Assembly (NCBI GenBank): GCA_023412475.1 | Contig: JAEYNR010000041.1 | Coordinates: forward strand, 51,279-115,278 | Source of the DNA: Fibrobacterota bacterium | GTDB taxonomy: Bacteria > Fibrobacterota > Chitinivibrionia > Chitinivibrionales > Chitinispirillaceae | DNA length: 64,000 nt | Direction of reading: 5' to 3' | In this document: piece after piece, positions 19,080 through 28,679 of the stretch | How the letters are laid out: every line of letters starts with the position of its first letter | How positions within the stretch are numbered: position 1 is the stretch's first letter | The notes under the pieces: generated by a model | Databases searched by the model: none | What the model was told of the DNA's origin: nothing | Seen by the model: the letters and a program-made list of their open reading frames with translations, nothing else | Program-made: the position numbers and the translations under genes

Positions 19080-19907
19080 TCAAAGGCGTTTTCCGCAGTA
19101 TTTGCAATAAATGGCATCTGAATCATTGTAACCGGCACAAGTAAGACAGATCTGTGAAGTTGCTTTTATTTTTGAAATACGATTGAATTCGACAGTAACG
19201 ATACCGGTAGGAACTGCAATCATTCCATATCCCAGCAACATAACTATTGATGCTAGTAGTTTTCCAGGAAAAGTTTGTGGTGCAATATCACCAAACCCAA
19301 CCGTAGTGATGGTAACTATAGTCCAATAGATGCCTGTAGGAATATCGATAAAGCCGTATTTGGGTCCTTCAATTGCATAGATCAAAGCTCCAATCAGAGT
19401 TATCAGTGTGATGACTGTAAAGAGGAAAACTATTATACGTTTAAGGCTGGCTTTGAGTGCCTTGCGCATAATATCGGCCTCATAGAGGTATTTGTAGAGT
19501 TTTAACAAACGGAAGATTCTTAGCAGCCGAAAAGCCCGGATAGTAATAAGATTCTCGCCTCCCCCTATGTGAATTATTTCCAGAAAAAGGGGAAAAAAGG
19601 CTAAAAAATCGATTATTCCGAAGAAGCTGAAGACATATTTTAAAGGTTTTTTAAAAGCTATTATTCGCAGGACATATTCGATAAAGAAAAGCAGGGTGAA
19701 AATCAACTCTGTTTTATATATAATAGAACCATAACGGCTATAAATTTCTTCTACACTGCCTATAATAACTACAAGTATACTTGACAATATTATAACAAGC
19801 AGAAAGCCATTGAAGATCTTTCCTGGGAAAGTGTTTTCATCGAACAGAATTTTACAGAGATGCTCTCTCCATGCTGGGCGATCGGAAGAATCTTTTTTAT
19901 TCTGCAT
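19080..19907 (-). CDS. voltage-gated-type K+ channel with C-terminal zinc ribbon
   Basis: Six-TM potassium channel of the Kv superfamily. S4 carries regularly spaced arginines (ITIRAFRLLRIFRLLKLYKY, residues 121-140), the pore helix and filter are TTVGFGD (201-207), and S6 follows. The soluble C-terminus is very short and ends in a CLTCAG...CKYCGK double CxxC knuckle, as expected for a zinc ribbon; there is no RCK/TrkA domain. The family normally conducts K+. The zinc ribbon as only cytosolic module is uncommon but known from prokaryotic homologues. Confidence 0.92.
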   Translation of the reverse strand: MQNKKDSSDRPAWREHLCKILFDENTFPGKIFNGFLLVIILSSILVVIIGSVEEIYSRYGSIIYKTELIFTLLFFIEYVLRIIAFKKPLKYVFSFFGIIDFLAFFPLFLEIIHIGGGENLITIRAFRLLRIFRLLKLYKYLYEADIMRKALKASLKRIIVFLFTVITLITLIGALIYAIEGPKYGFIDIPTGIYWTIVTITTVGFGDIAPQTFPGKLLASIVMLLGYGMIAVPTGIVTVEFNRISKIKATSQICLTCAGYNDSDAIYCKYCGKRL

Positions 19908-20012
19908 AGGTTTTTTTTTAAAATTTGAACATTTTGATCGACTATTATTCTTATATACAACAAAGAGATAAAAATATATGCACGATTTCGAAAGATAGTC
20001 AGAGAGAAAAGT

Positions 20013-20022
20013 GGGGGGGGGG
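20013..20022 (+). repeat. 10-G homopolymer
   Basis: Run of ten G between the K+ channel gene and nrdJ. It lies outside coding sequence, close upstream of the channel start on the other strand. Tracts like this can vary in length by slippage. Confidence 0.8.
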
Positions 20023-20048
20023 TAATCAGAGGAGCTTGGGTTATCCCG

Positions 20049-20083
20049 GAGGTGAATTCTTTAATGCAAAAAAGATTCACCTC
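20049..20083 (-). terminator. hairpin after nrdJ
   Basis: GAGGTGAAT / ATTCACCTC arms extended by CTTT/AAAG with one bulged T, starting 10 bases after the nrdJ stop. No T-run follows, so a mRNA-end stem or weak terminator. Confidence 0.5.
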
Positions 20084-20093
20084 TGAGAAAATC

Positions 20094-22451
20094 TCATCCG
20101 CACTTAGAGAAACCGCAGCTCTTACAGACCGCACATCCACTCTCGTTTTCCATGATACCGCCACATTCGGGACACTGTGGACAATACCCCATATCCAAAC
20201 CGGAGAAAGTGATCTGAGATTGTGAAGTTTGAGAACCGTGGATATCTGCAATTGACTTTTCAAGAACTCTCCCGATAGCATCTGCACATGAGAGAATCAT
20301 TTCACCATCATGCCAGGTTGGAATCGGACAACGGATACCACGCAACTGAGTCACGATAGATTTAGGATCGATTCCGGAACGCAGTGCCAGTGAAACCAGC
20401 CGGGAAACGGCTTCTGAATTGGATGCAGCACAGCCACCGGATTTTCCCATCTGTGTAAAGACTTCACATAACCCGTAATTATCGGAGCTGATGTTTATAT
20501 AAAGGGTACCACAACCGGTCTTGGTTTTATAGGTTCTTCCGTGGGTTACTGCCGGCCGAGGACGAGGATGAATAGCTTTTAGTGCATCGTTGTCTATAAT
20601 CGAGACAGCTCCCCCAGAAGTACCGGTGGTAATAACCTGGTTTTGTCTGGAGCCATCGCGGTATACGGTAACACCTTTACAGTTAAGGTCATAGGCATAA
20701 CGAAAAACCTCTTCCACTTCTGTAACTGTAGCTTCTTTACGGAAATTAACCGTTTTGGATACTGCGTTATCGGTGAATTTCTGGAATGCAGCTTGGAGTG
20801 TAATATGCCATCGTGGTTCAATGTCGTGTGAAGTTACAAAAATGTCCCGTATTCTTTTTGGTATTCCATAAATTTTGTTAAGACTGCCTGTTTCTGCAAC
20901 CATTTTCATCAGCTCTTCAGAATAAAAGCCCTCTTCTTGTGCAACTTTTTTAAATGCCGGGTGGATCTCAAGTAATCGCTTGCCATCAAGAACGTTTTTC
21001 TCATAGACAATAGCAAAGAGTGGTTCGATACCACTTGAACATCCTGCAATCATGCTGATTGTTCCAGTTGGGGCAATGGTGGTTACTGTGGCGTTGCGAA
21101 TTTCAAGCCCATTTTCATGATCAAAAATCGATCCTTTGAAATTAGGGAAGACTTTTCTTTCTCTGGCCAGAAAAGCAGATACCTTTTGTCCTTCACTCTG
21201 AATGAATTTCATAATCTCTTCTGCCATACTGGCTGCTGCATGTGAATTGTAGGAGATTCCAAATTCAATGAGCAGATCTGCAAACCCCATCACACCCAGA
21301 CCGATTTTTCGGTTTCCTTTGGTTATTTTATCTATTTCAGCAAGAGGATATTTATTCACTTCTATGACATTATCCAGAAAACGAACCGCTGTGCTTACCA
21401 CCTCTCCCAATTTAGCGTAATCCACCACCTTTTTGCCATTGGTTTCAGTAATCATATGAGCCAGATTTATTGAGCCAAGGTTACAGGATTCATACGGAAG
21501 CAGAGGTTGTTCGCCACAAGGATTGGTGCTTTCCATTCTGCCCACATGCGGTGTTGGATTAGCCTTATTAATTTTGTCCAGAAAAACCACACCGGGTTCA
21601 CCATTTTTCCAGGCAAGCTCAACGATTCTTTTGAACACCCTAGAGGCTTTCTGGTGTCCCATTATCTCACCGGTTCTGGGGTTACGCAGCGGGTATTCCT
21701 CATCCCTCTTGAGTGCTTCCATAAATTCATCGGTAATGCCTACTGAGATATTAAAATTGGAAAGATATCCATCTTTCTCCTTCATCTCAACAAAATCCAT
21801 GATTTCCGGGTGAGAACAATTTAGAATACCCATGTTGGCACCCCGTCGTGTTCCACCCTGCTTTACTGTCTCAGTGGCTATATCGAAAACCCGCATAAAT
21901 GAAAGCGGCCCCGAGGAGATGCCTTTTGTTGATTTAACCCGATCATTTTTAGGGCGAATGTTGGAAAAAGAAAAACCGGTTCCACCGCCGCTTTTATGAA
22001 TGAGAGCAGTATTTTTTACTGAAGTAAAGATATCCTCCATCGAATCACCAACAGGCAGAACAAAACAGGCTGAAAGCTGTTGCAGATCCCGACCAGCATT
22101 CATAAGAGTAGGGGAATTAGGAAGAAAACTTAGATCGGTCATAATTGAGTAAAACTTTTCGGTCCAGGTTTCCGTATTAATATCGGGATTAAATATTTTT
22201 TCAGCACTGGCAATGTTTTCTGCAACCCGAAAGAACATCTCTTCAGGAGTTTCAATAACTTTCCCGTTCTCATCTTTCTTTAGATATCTTTTTTCAAGCA
22301 CAGTACGAGCATTATCGCTTAATGCGGTTTTTTTCTTAAGCAGTCGTTCTTTTAAGGATTCGCGGGATTGAACCTCGGACATAATATCTCTTTCTGTGAA
22401 AACTGATGCTGTTACAGGTTTGGGTTCAGTGCTGATCTTTGAAATGGACAT
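20094..22451 (-). CDS. nrdJ: adenosylcobalamin-dependent ribonucleotide reductase (class II)
   Basis: Reduces ribonucleotides to deoxyribonucleotides with coenzyme B12 as radical source, so it works with or without oxygen. Class II features: SPTLMNAG and LSACFV near residues 112-131, the NPCGEQ active-site loop with cysteine 312 and glutamate 314, ESCNLGSINL, and the C-terminal TSGCG-less tail that ends in a zinc ribbon (CPQCPECGG ... CKSCGFSKCG) carrying the redox cysteines. The frame is open to a TTG at 22481, but AAAGGAG lies 11 bases before the ATG at 22451, which I take as start (785 residues). There is no ATP-cone. No cobalamin riboswitch is seen upstream. Confidence 0.95.
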   Translation of the reverse strand: MSISKISTEPKPVTASVFTERDIMSEVQSRESLKERLLKKKTALSDNARTVLEKRYLKKDENGKVIETPEEMFFRVAENIASAEKIFNPDINTETWTEKFYSIMTDLSFLPNSPTLMNAGRDLQQLSACFVLPVGDSMEDIFTSVKNTALIHKSGGGTGFSFSNIRPKNDRVKSTKGISSGPLSFMRVFDIATETVKQGGTRRGANMGILNCSHPEIMDFVEMKEKDGYLSNFNISVGITDEFMEALKRDEEYPLRNPRTGEIMGHQKASRVFKRIVELAWKNGEPGVVFLDKINKANPTPHVGRMESTNPCGEQPLLPYESCNLGSINLAHMITETNGKKVVDYAKLGEVVSTAVRFLDNVIEVNKYPLAEIDKITKGNRKIGLGVMGFADLLIEFGISYNSHAAASMAEEIMKFIQSEGQKVSAFLARERKVFPNFKGSIFDHENGLEIRNATVTTIAPTGTISMIAGCSSGIEPLFAIVYEKNVLDGKRLLEIHPAFKKVAQEEGFYSEELMKMVAETGSLNKIYGIPKRIRDIFVTSHDIEPRWHITLQAAFQKFTDNAVSKTVNFRKEATVTEVEEVFRYAYDLNCKGVTVYRDGSRQNQVITTGTSGGAVSIIDNDALKAIHPRPRPAVTHGRTYKTKTGCGTLYINISSDNYGLCEVFTQMGKSGGCAASNSEAVSRLVSLALRSGIDPKSIVTQLRGIRCPIPTWHDGEMILSCADAIGRVLEKSIADIHGSQTSQSQITFSGLDMGYCPQCPECGGIMENESGCAVCKSCGFSKCG

Positions 22452-22943
22452 GGGGTCTGCTGCTCCTTTTACATTCAACAAGTCTTTTTAAATTTATTTT
22501 TATTCCTGAATCAAATGATTTTTTTTACAGGTAATCGTGGGTTTCCGGTTTAATCACCTTTCGCTGCCGAAAAGGGGTCCGAAATAGGGTAAACTGAACT
22601 ACAAACCCAATGTTTGTTGAATCGCCTGAATCAGGTTAAGTATTTGTATCTGCTTCGATAAGTTAAAAGAGATTTAGAAAGAAATAACCTTATAAATATA
22701 ACGGCCCAAGGGGAGTGGAGTCAAGCTTTAAAAAATTAGTGCTTACTACAATATAGTGTATGATTTTCAAAATGCTTGCGCAATCTATAGGTGTATTAAT
22801 GTCTTAGTTTCTAAGATAATGGATTTAAAGAGATTACAATTCAGAGCTGGAATGCAGTTATTTTCCGGTCGATTTCAGTAGAACAGGGAACAATCTGGAG
22901 CAGCAGAAACTATTTTTCAGGAATTAATATAGGAGGATAAACA
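22452..22943. other. divergent intergenic region between nrdJ and prfB
   Basis: About 490 bases holding the promoters of both genes. I looked for a cobalamin riboswitch upstream of nrdJ on the minus strand and found none of its conserved boxes; no tRNA or small ORF with a good ribosome binding site was seen. A small palindrome, CCTGATTCAGG (opposite strand of 22624-22634), is the only local symmetry I noted. Confidence 0.4.
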
Positions 22944-24036
22944 ATGGCAGAATTAGAACAATCAGTAATAAGTGAACTGAAAGACCGTGTCGATAGCCTT
23001 CGGAGGTACCTTTGACATTGATAAAAAGATGTCTTTGGTAGCTGAACTGGAAGCATTAAGCGCACAGGAAACTTTTTGGAATGATTCGAATAATGCTCAA
23101 AAGGTATTGAAGGAAATTAAAGAAGTAAAGCGAATAGTAGGGCCCTGGCAAAAAGCAGCCTCTGAAATTGAAGATATTCAGCAGTTTTTTGACCTGGCAA
23201 AACTTGAGGATGATAATGATACTCTTTATGAGCTCAAATCGCAGGCAGAAATTCTTGACAAAGAGATCTCTCACATCGAGTTTCTTCATAAATTAAGCGG
23301 TGAGGATGACAATGCACCTGCAATTTTAACTGTGCACAGTGGTGCTGGCGGAACCGAATCATGCGATTGGGCAAGTATGCTTTACCGAATGTATCTTCGC
23401 TGGATAGAACGCAAGGGATTTTCTTATACTATTTTGGACGAACTTCCAGGAGAAGAAGCAGGAATTAAAAGTGTGACTATAGAGGTGGAAGGAGACTATG
23501 CCTATGGTCATTTAAAAGCAGAATGTGGAGTTCATCGCCTGGTACGTATCTCCCCTTTTGATTCCAATGCTCGCAGGCACACCTCTTTTGCATCAGTGTA
23601 CGCTTATCCGATTGCAGAAGAGATCAATGATTACGAGATCGATGAGAAGGATCTAAGGATTGACACATACAGGTCCAGTGGAGCGGGTGGCCAGCATGTA
23701 AACAAGACCGACAGTGCTGTACGTATTACTCATATTCCCACAAATACTGTAGTAGCCTGTCAGAATGAACGTTCACAGATAAAAAACCGAGCTACCGCCA
23801 TGCGTCTTCTTAAGGCACGAGTACGCCAGTATTATAAGGAAATTGAAGAAAAAGAACGTGAGTCAAAGTTGGCAGAAAAGAAAAAAATCGAATGGGGAAG
23901 CCAGATCCGTTCCTATGTTTTGCATCCTTACAATATGGTAAAGGATCACCGGACAGAAACTGAAACATCTAACACGCAGGCTGTTCTTGACGGTGATATT
24001 GACATGTTCATTGAAGCATATCTGATGGAATTTTAA
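22944..24036 (+). CDS. prfB: peptide chain release factor 2, with programmed +1 frameshift
   Basis: Recognises UGA and UAA stop codons and triggers peptide release. Translation starts at ATG 22944 behind AGGAGG and reads 23 codons to an in-frame TGA at 23013-23015; one base is then skipped and reading resumes at GAC 23014 to the stop at 24034-24036, giving 363 residues. The shift site CGG AGG TAC CTT TGA C matches the RF2 consensus (internal Shine-Dalgarno, slippery CTT, TGA followed by C). Downstream, SPF (stop-codon tripeptide, in RISPFDSNARR) and the catalytic GGQ (GAGGQHVNKTDSAVR) confirm the family. The gene is thus autoregulated by RF2 supply. Confidence 0.97.
23001..23016 (+). promoter_or_regulatory. 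RF2 programmed frameshift site
   Basis: CGGAGGTACCTTTGAC: GGAGG acts as internal Shine-Dalgarno three bases before CTT, and the in-frame TGA-C is the weak stop read by RF2. When RF2 is scarce ribosomes slip forward one base from CTT to TTT. Confidence 0.95.
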
Positions 24037-24260
24037 GATTATATGTAATAATAACTAATCATTAAAACAAGAACTAATATCAAAACAATAACTAAATCAG
24101 AAGTAATCAGAGTAAAACCTCTAAACCAAGAATTGGAATGGAAATGCTTTTTTCCTTAAGGTCACATCCGATAGGATATTGTTTCTGATTTCTTACAAGT
24201 CTTTTGTTCCAATAACTCTGTAATTTCGATAATACCTATAAATAAGTGAAACTATAAAAT

Positions 24261-24818
24261 ATGAATAAGCCCTCTGTAAACTCTTTGTATACAATGTTAG
24301 AGTGCAGAAGGTGTTCAATTTGCTGCATAGAACCGATTGTACCTGTTACTGACAGTGACGTAAAGCGTATCTGTAGGGCACTTAAAAAACCTGCAGAGCG
24401 AATAGTACGGTTCTATTCGATAAAGGAAATGGATTATGATCCTGAATCCGCTCTTTGGATTAGGTTTGTGCAGGGGAAACGGGCAATGGGCCTTCGTAAG
24501 CGACTTTCCAGATGTATTTTTCTGGATGATACGAACAACTGTTTGATTTACAGTCATCGCCCCATGACCTGCAGGACATTTCCTTACGATATTGATCTTG
24601 ATCAGGATGATAAGCCCCGGAAAGTGAAACTCAATCAAATTGTAAGCTGCTCCTGTAAAAGAAAAAAAAGATCATCTCTTGAAGAGGTTATTAAGAATGT
24701 GAAAGCTGAGCTTAAAGAGGATAGCAAGTATTATGGGCAGGTTGAGAGGTGGAACCAACACAAGGCACCGGGAACGGTAGGAGATTTTCTGAGGTTTATG
24801 GGATTGAGTGGAGAATAG
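24261..24818 (+). CDS. YkgJ-family cysteine cluster protein
   Basis: Small cytosolic protein of the CxxCxxCC type (Pfam family formerly UPF0153), thought to bind zinc or an iron-sulfur cluster. The N-terminal cluster is C15-x2-C18-x2-C21-C22 and the second part of the motif is RCIFL...NNCLIYSHRPMTCRTFPYDI, then a further CSCKRK. Length 185 is usual. It follows prfB after a 224-base AT-rich gap without sign of co-transcription. No specific function is established for the family. Confidence 0.88.
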   Translation: MNKPSVNSLYTMLECRRCSICCIEPIVPVTDSDVKRICRALKKPAERIVRFYSIKEMDYDPESALWIRFVQGKRAMGLRKRLSRCIFLDDTNNCLIYSHRPMTCRTFPYDIDLDQDDKPRKVKLNQIVSCSCKRKKRSSLEEVIKNVKAELKEDSKYYGQVERWNQHKAPGTVGDFLRFMGLSGE

Positions 24819-24827
24819 GTAATTGAA

Positions 24828-24858
24828 GAAAATTCGAAATACGAAACAGGAATAAGAT
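24828..24858 (+). repeat. short member of dispersed ACGAAA-rich repeat
   Basis: GAAATTCGAAATACGAAACAGGAATAA-type sequence immediately downstream of the YkgJ-type gene; resembles the core of the longer copies at 36256, 44301, 50883 and 51988 but lacks their second half. Confidence 0.5.
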
Positions 24859-24935
24859 AACCATGAATATCGGCTTTTGAAATTAAGTGTTGTTGGCCGT
24901 TTCGGATATAGTGCTTAGTATATCAGAAATTACCA

Positions 24936-26252
24936 GTAGAGTAGAAGTGGCTGTTACACCACCTCCCTCTTCAAACCGTACGTGCAGATTTCCCGCATAC
25001 GGCTTACCCTATTGAATTCTCTTAATGGTACACGCGTGAGATATCATCTCGCTTACAAATACACCAGTCCCAGATCTTTGAGGTGTTTGTAGTAACTGAT
25101 ACCGCGAGGTGGTCTCATAGGTCTTTGACTTCTGCGCTGTAAATGTCGTGTCAGTCGTGCTCGAACGTAGCTATTTACGTTCCAGAATGCTTTACGGGGA
25201 TAACCATATCTAAAGTAGTTTGACCAACCCTGCAGGTGTACGTTTATCTCATCAATCATGTCTGTTACCGGTTTATAACACATACCAGAATCAGTCATTT
25301 CTTTCAGTCGATCTCGTTCCCGCTGAAGTGCCTTCTTTGAAGGTTCAATAACAAGGTATCGATGTTTTTGCCCGTGAAGATCTCTATTATAACGGAAGGT
25401 AAACCCAAGAAAGTCAAGTGCACCTCCTTCTTCATGTAGCTTGACACATCGTGTCTTCTCACGATTGATACTCAACCCTAACCACCCTTCAATCTTTTCC
25501 TCAATATAGCTTGTCACTCTGCCTTCGACATATTTTGCCATGACTACAAAGTCATCTGCGTAACGCACTAAACGTGCATTCGCCCATGTTGCGGGGCCAT
25601 GTGTGCCGTGAAATACTTTATCAAACCAGTGCAGATACAGATTTGACAAAAGCGGAGAAATTACTCCTCCCTGAGGAGTTCCCTGTTTCGGTCGCGTAAC
25701 CCATTTCTTACCTCGTTCATCATAATCTTCCACCTGCGCATTAAGCCACATCTGAATCAGTTTTAACACAGATGGCCCTTTGCTCTATCTGATTTCTCAG
25801 ATTTCTCAGCTACTATGGCCTCTCCGACTCCCTCGCAACGCCAACAAAGTTATTGATTCCTTTGCTAACTTCGGCTGGGACCGCTGCTGCGTAGGGTCTC
25901 CCAGGTACCTCGACCACTCTTTCGATGCGCGCTCTCCCCAATCACCCCGGAACGTCCTGCGATTGCTTTTGCTCATCACTTCATCGCAAGTGCTGACTTC
26001 ATCCTATTCGAAAGCTTGGTCACATTCAATTTGTGTAACGAGGCTGAATCGAGTTCACGCCTTTCAGCATTAGGGCTCACATCTTCGAGATCAGAAGGTT
26101 GTCTCCCTTGTTCGCCTCCGCTTATGGCGGTGACCGGCCAGCTCCTCCTGTTTGGTTACCCTTACAAAAGTGGCCGTCTCTACATGTCTGACGAGCAGTT
26201 GACATGAATAGATCCTTTCATCTATTTAGAATGGCCAGTTCGACTGGCGCAC
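24936..26252 (-). mobile_element. group II intron with internal deletion
   Basis: On the minus strand the element opens GTGCGCCAGTC at 26252, matching the group II 5' consensus GUGYG, and closes CTTCTACTCTAC at 24936. Just inside the 3' end lies a clear domain V hairpin (24973-25005): the AGC triad strand AAGCCGTATGCGG, a GAAA tetraloop and the pairing strand CACGTACGGTTT, followed by a domain VI-like stem with a bulged A. The total of about 1317 bases is shorter than a typical intron with a full open reading frame (around 1.9 kb), because the first third or so of the maturase is missing (junction near 25770). Splicing parts are present, autonomous mobility is not expected. Confidence 0.8.
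25053..25769 (-). pseudogene. group II intron reverse transcriptase/maturase, N-terminally deleted
   Basis: 238 residues remaining of a protein normally about 420 or more long. Present: the RT motifs KQGTPQGGVISPLLSN (RT4), the YADD catalytic box (RT5) in VRYADDFVVM, RT6-7 (GFTFRYN), and the maturase X domain ending GISYYKHLKDLGLVYL. Missing: RT0 to RT3. There is no HNH endonuclease domain after X, as in several bacterial intron classes. The frame begins at a GTG within what should be the middle of the RT domain, directly joined to intron domain I-IV RNA sequence, so this is a deletion and not an alternative start. Unlikely to be functional alone; a maturase from another copy could act in trans. 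Confidence 0.85.
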
Positions 26253-26751
26253 CGAATGACACGAATCCGAAAACAAAATCCCCGGCTAAGTAATTCCTTT
26301 TCGCAGGTATTAGCGTAATTCCTGTTTATCTTACCTGCAGAAAAAGGCTCTATTTTTTTGTTAAAAAGCATACGACCAAAACACTCTAGTTCGTCTGCAT
26401 CTTTATTACCCCGCTGTTTTCAAAAAAAAATCAATAAACGAAATTTGATACAAGAGAAAGAATTCCCCAGAACTGAAACTTTGATGTATAAACCGGTTAA
26501 CTCTGGTGTAAGAAAATCATGAGTCTAAAAAATAGTTTGGTATCTGTTTCGAATTTTGTTCTTTTATTGCGAACTATCCTTCTTATTCCCACAGCTTCCT
26601 GAACCACCCTCTCCTTATATAATCAATACTGAATCCCTGTTTGGAAAGTTTTTTTCGAGTTGGTCCCATAATTGCCTTTTGGACAACCTATGAAAGATCC
26701 TTATGAAGGGATGTATCAGTTTTCCTGAAATTTAAAAAAGATTTAGTGAAA
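26253..26751. other. intergenic region after the intron
   Basis: About 500 bases with no supported gene. Contains an inverted repeat CCTTTTCGCAGGTA / TACCTGCAGAAAAAGG at 26296-26347 (imperfect 14-bp arms, loop about 22) and a short ACGAATCCGAAAAC string at 26260 that resembles the dispersed repeat family. Confidence 0.4.
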
Positions 26752-28626
26752 ATGAAAAAACATTCAATTCTAACGGATAGCCGCTTTTTCTGGGAGTCAC
26801 TGCTTCTATTTACAACAGGAGCAGTTCTGAATGGATTTGTGTGTCTTTTCTTCAATAGCTCAAAGTTACATTTTTTTTGGCTAATAGAGCTTATTTCGAT
26901 AGCTCTTCTATGTTTATTGTCTTTAACGGTTAGGAATTTTTTAAAAAGAAGAGCAACCCAATTTGTAATTATGTCAAAGAGAATCTCTGATCTTGAGATG
27001 ATTCTCGAAAATATTCCATCGGTTGTGATAGGATTGGACAAGAATGGAGGAATTACATTTGCTAATAAAGCAGCAGAAAAAATTCTTGAAGGCAATGAAG
27101 CAGAGGTTTTTAAAAAGAATCTGAACGGATTTGTCAGATCCACCAATGAAGCAAACATGCGGCTATCAGGACTGATAAAAAGCATCAGATCGATAAAGGG
27201 ACCAGTTTATTTCAATAATAGTAAAATTGAATCACGATCTTCAAAAAAGTTTTTAATAAGTGGTTTTCTTTGTCCGGTGCATTACAGTGGTTCTACCGGT
27301 GCATTACTGATTTTCAATGATGAAACAGATAGGAAATTGAAAGAGAATGAATTTTTGATAAACTCTGATAAGCTAAAAGAACGTTACGAGATTTTAAGAA
27401 AAACTCTTTCAGTTTTACCCTTAGGGGTGCTCGTCACTGACCCAAGAACATCTGAGGTTATTTATGCTAACAGAATGTTCAGGCAAATTCATGATATTCC
27501 AGATAGTGTTCCGGTTTCCAAGAGCACTCTGTTCAAACTGCTGTCTTCCAATTTTTCCTATAGGCAGTGCCTGATCAATTCACATAATCGCTCGCAAATA
27601 ACCTCTGATGAGTGTAACGACTGGTCAACCAATAACTTTTTTACAATGAATGGGGAAAGCCGCACGATCAGACTTAATAGCCGGATCAATCCTGAATCTA
27701 AGATAAAGGTAATCTCTGTTATTGTTGAAGAGAAGGGACGGGATTACAATAAAAATTTCTTCACTAAGCTAAAAGAAGATTACGAATGTGTTTTACAAAG
27801 AAGCATTGATGGTATCGTGATCATTGATAATTTGGGAAAAGTTGTCTGCTGGAACGCTGAAATGGTCCATTTAACCGGAATAGACTACTCAGACGCACTT
27901 AACAAACCGATCTGGGAGATTGAATCCGAGATAGTTCAGTGTGAAACAGCAAACAACCCTGATAACATAATTTCTGATTTTTTAAAATCGGTTAAAATTT
28001 TTTCATTATCATCGGTGAAAAAAGACGAACAGTGGACAGAAATAAAAAGAATAGTAAACGTATGCAGCAAAGAAGTTTCACAGGTAAAAATATTCCATAA
28101 TTTTTATATGCTTAATAACAGCGTGAGGATATGCAGGATTTATCGGAACTTAAGCGGACTAGTGGATATTCAGAGACAATTAGTCAATCAAAGAGCTTTT
28201 ATATCGAATCTGTTGACTGCCTGTGTGGATTTGCTCTATATCTATGATTTCTTTATAAAAAGACTCATTTTTATCAGCGGTTCCAAAATGAAAGACTTCG
28301 CTGAGTCGATGATTTACCTTGAAAGAGAATTGTCTGTTGAGTCATCTGTTCATCCCGATGATATCAATTCTACTCTGCAGTATCTGGAAGATCTGAAAGC
28401 AGCCAAAAACAATGAACTAAGTCATCTTCTCTACAGAGCTGATTATTGCGACGGGCAATGGAAATGGTTTTTACGTCGTGATATGATTTATTCCAGAGAT
28501 GCTGATGGTTCTGTAAAACAAATACTGGGTTCGATTACCGATATTACCATGTCTGAAAAATGGAGATTTGAGATAAAGAGATTAGAAACTGTAAGCCAGC
28601 AAGCAAAGAGCAATTCCAATCTGTAG
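26752..28626 (+). CDS. membrane-anchored multi-PAS sensor without kinase domain
   Basis: About 624 residues. Two N-terminal membrane helices (roughly 12-33 and 40-62, with almost no periplasmic loop) are followed by PAS-like modules at about 80-195 (ILENIPSVVIGLDKNGGITFANKAAEKIL), 215-330 (LGVLVTDPRTSEVIYANRMF), 345-480 (SIDGIVIIDNLGKVVCWNAEM) and 490-610 (a PAS plus PAC-like GSITDITMSEKW). No DHp helix, H-box, HATPase, GGDEF or EAL domain follows; the gene simply ends. I use the ATG at 26752; a GTG two codons earlier is equally possible. A lone receiver protein is encoded 53 bases downstream, so the signal presumably passes through another kinase or by protein contact. Confidence 0.85.
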   Translation: MKKHSILTDSRFFWESLLLFTTGAVLNGFVCLFFNSSKLHFFWLIELISIALLCLLSLTVRNFLKRRATQFVIMSKRISDLEMILENIPSVVIGLDKNGGITFANKAAEKILEGNEAEVFKKNLNGFVRSTNEANMRLSGLIKSIRSIKGPVYFNNSKIESRSSKKFLISGFLCPVHYSGSTGALLIFNDETDRKLKENEFLINSDKLKERYEILRKTLSVLPLGVLVTDPRTSEVIYANRMFRQIHDIPDSVPVSKSTLFKLLSSNFSYRQCLINSHNRSQITSDECNDWSTNNFFTMNGESRTIRLNSRINPESKIKVISVIVEEKGRDYNKNFFTKLKEDYECVLQRSIDGIVIIDNLGKVVCWNAEMVHLTGIDYSDALNKPIWEIESEIVQCETANNPDNIISDFLKSVKIFSLSSVKKDEQWTEIKRIVNVCSKEVSQVKIFHNFYMLNNSVRICRIYRNLSGLVDIQRQLVNQRAFISNLLTACVDLLYIYDFFIKRLIFISGSKMKDFAESMIYLERELSVESSVHPDDINSTLQYLEDLKAAKNNELSHLLYRADYCDGQWKWFLRRDMIYSRDADGSVKQILGSITDITMSEKWRFEIKRLETVSQQAKSNSNL

Positions 28627-28679
28627 GTTTATTAAAATATGGAAAAAGCGCTGTAGTAGTTCTAATAAAGGAATTAAGC

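Noticed and set aside
22452..22481. TTG start of nrdJ at 22481
   Set aside because: No ribosome binding site; it would translate the Shine-Dalgarno of the ATG at 22451.
22452..22700. Cobalamin riboswitch upstream of nrdJ
   Set aside because: Read on the minus strand; none of the conserved B12-box segments is present.
25780..26073. Plus-strand frame inside the group II intron
   Set aside because: It is antisense to intron RNA sequence and has no recognisable protein features.
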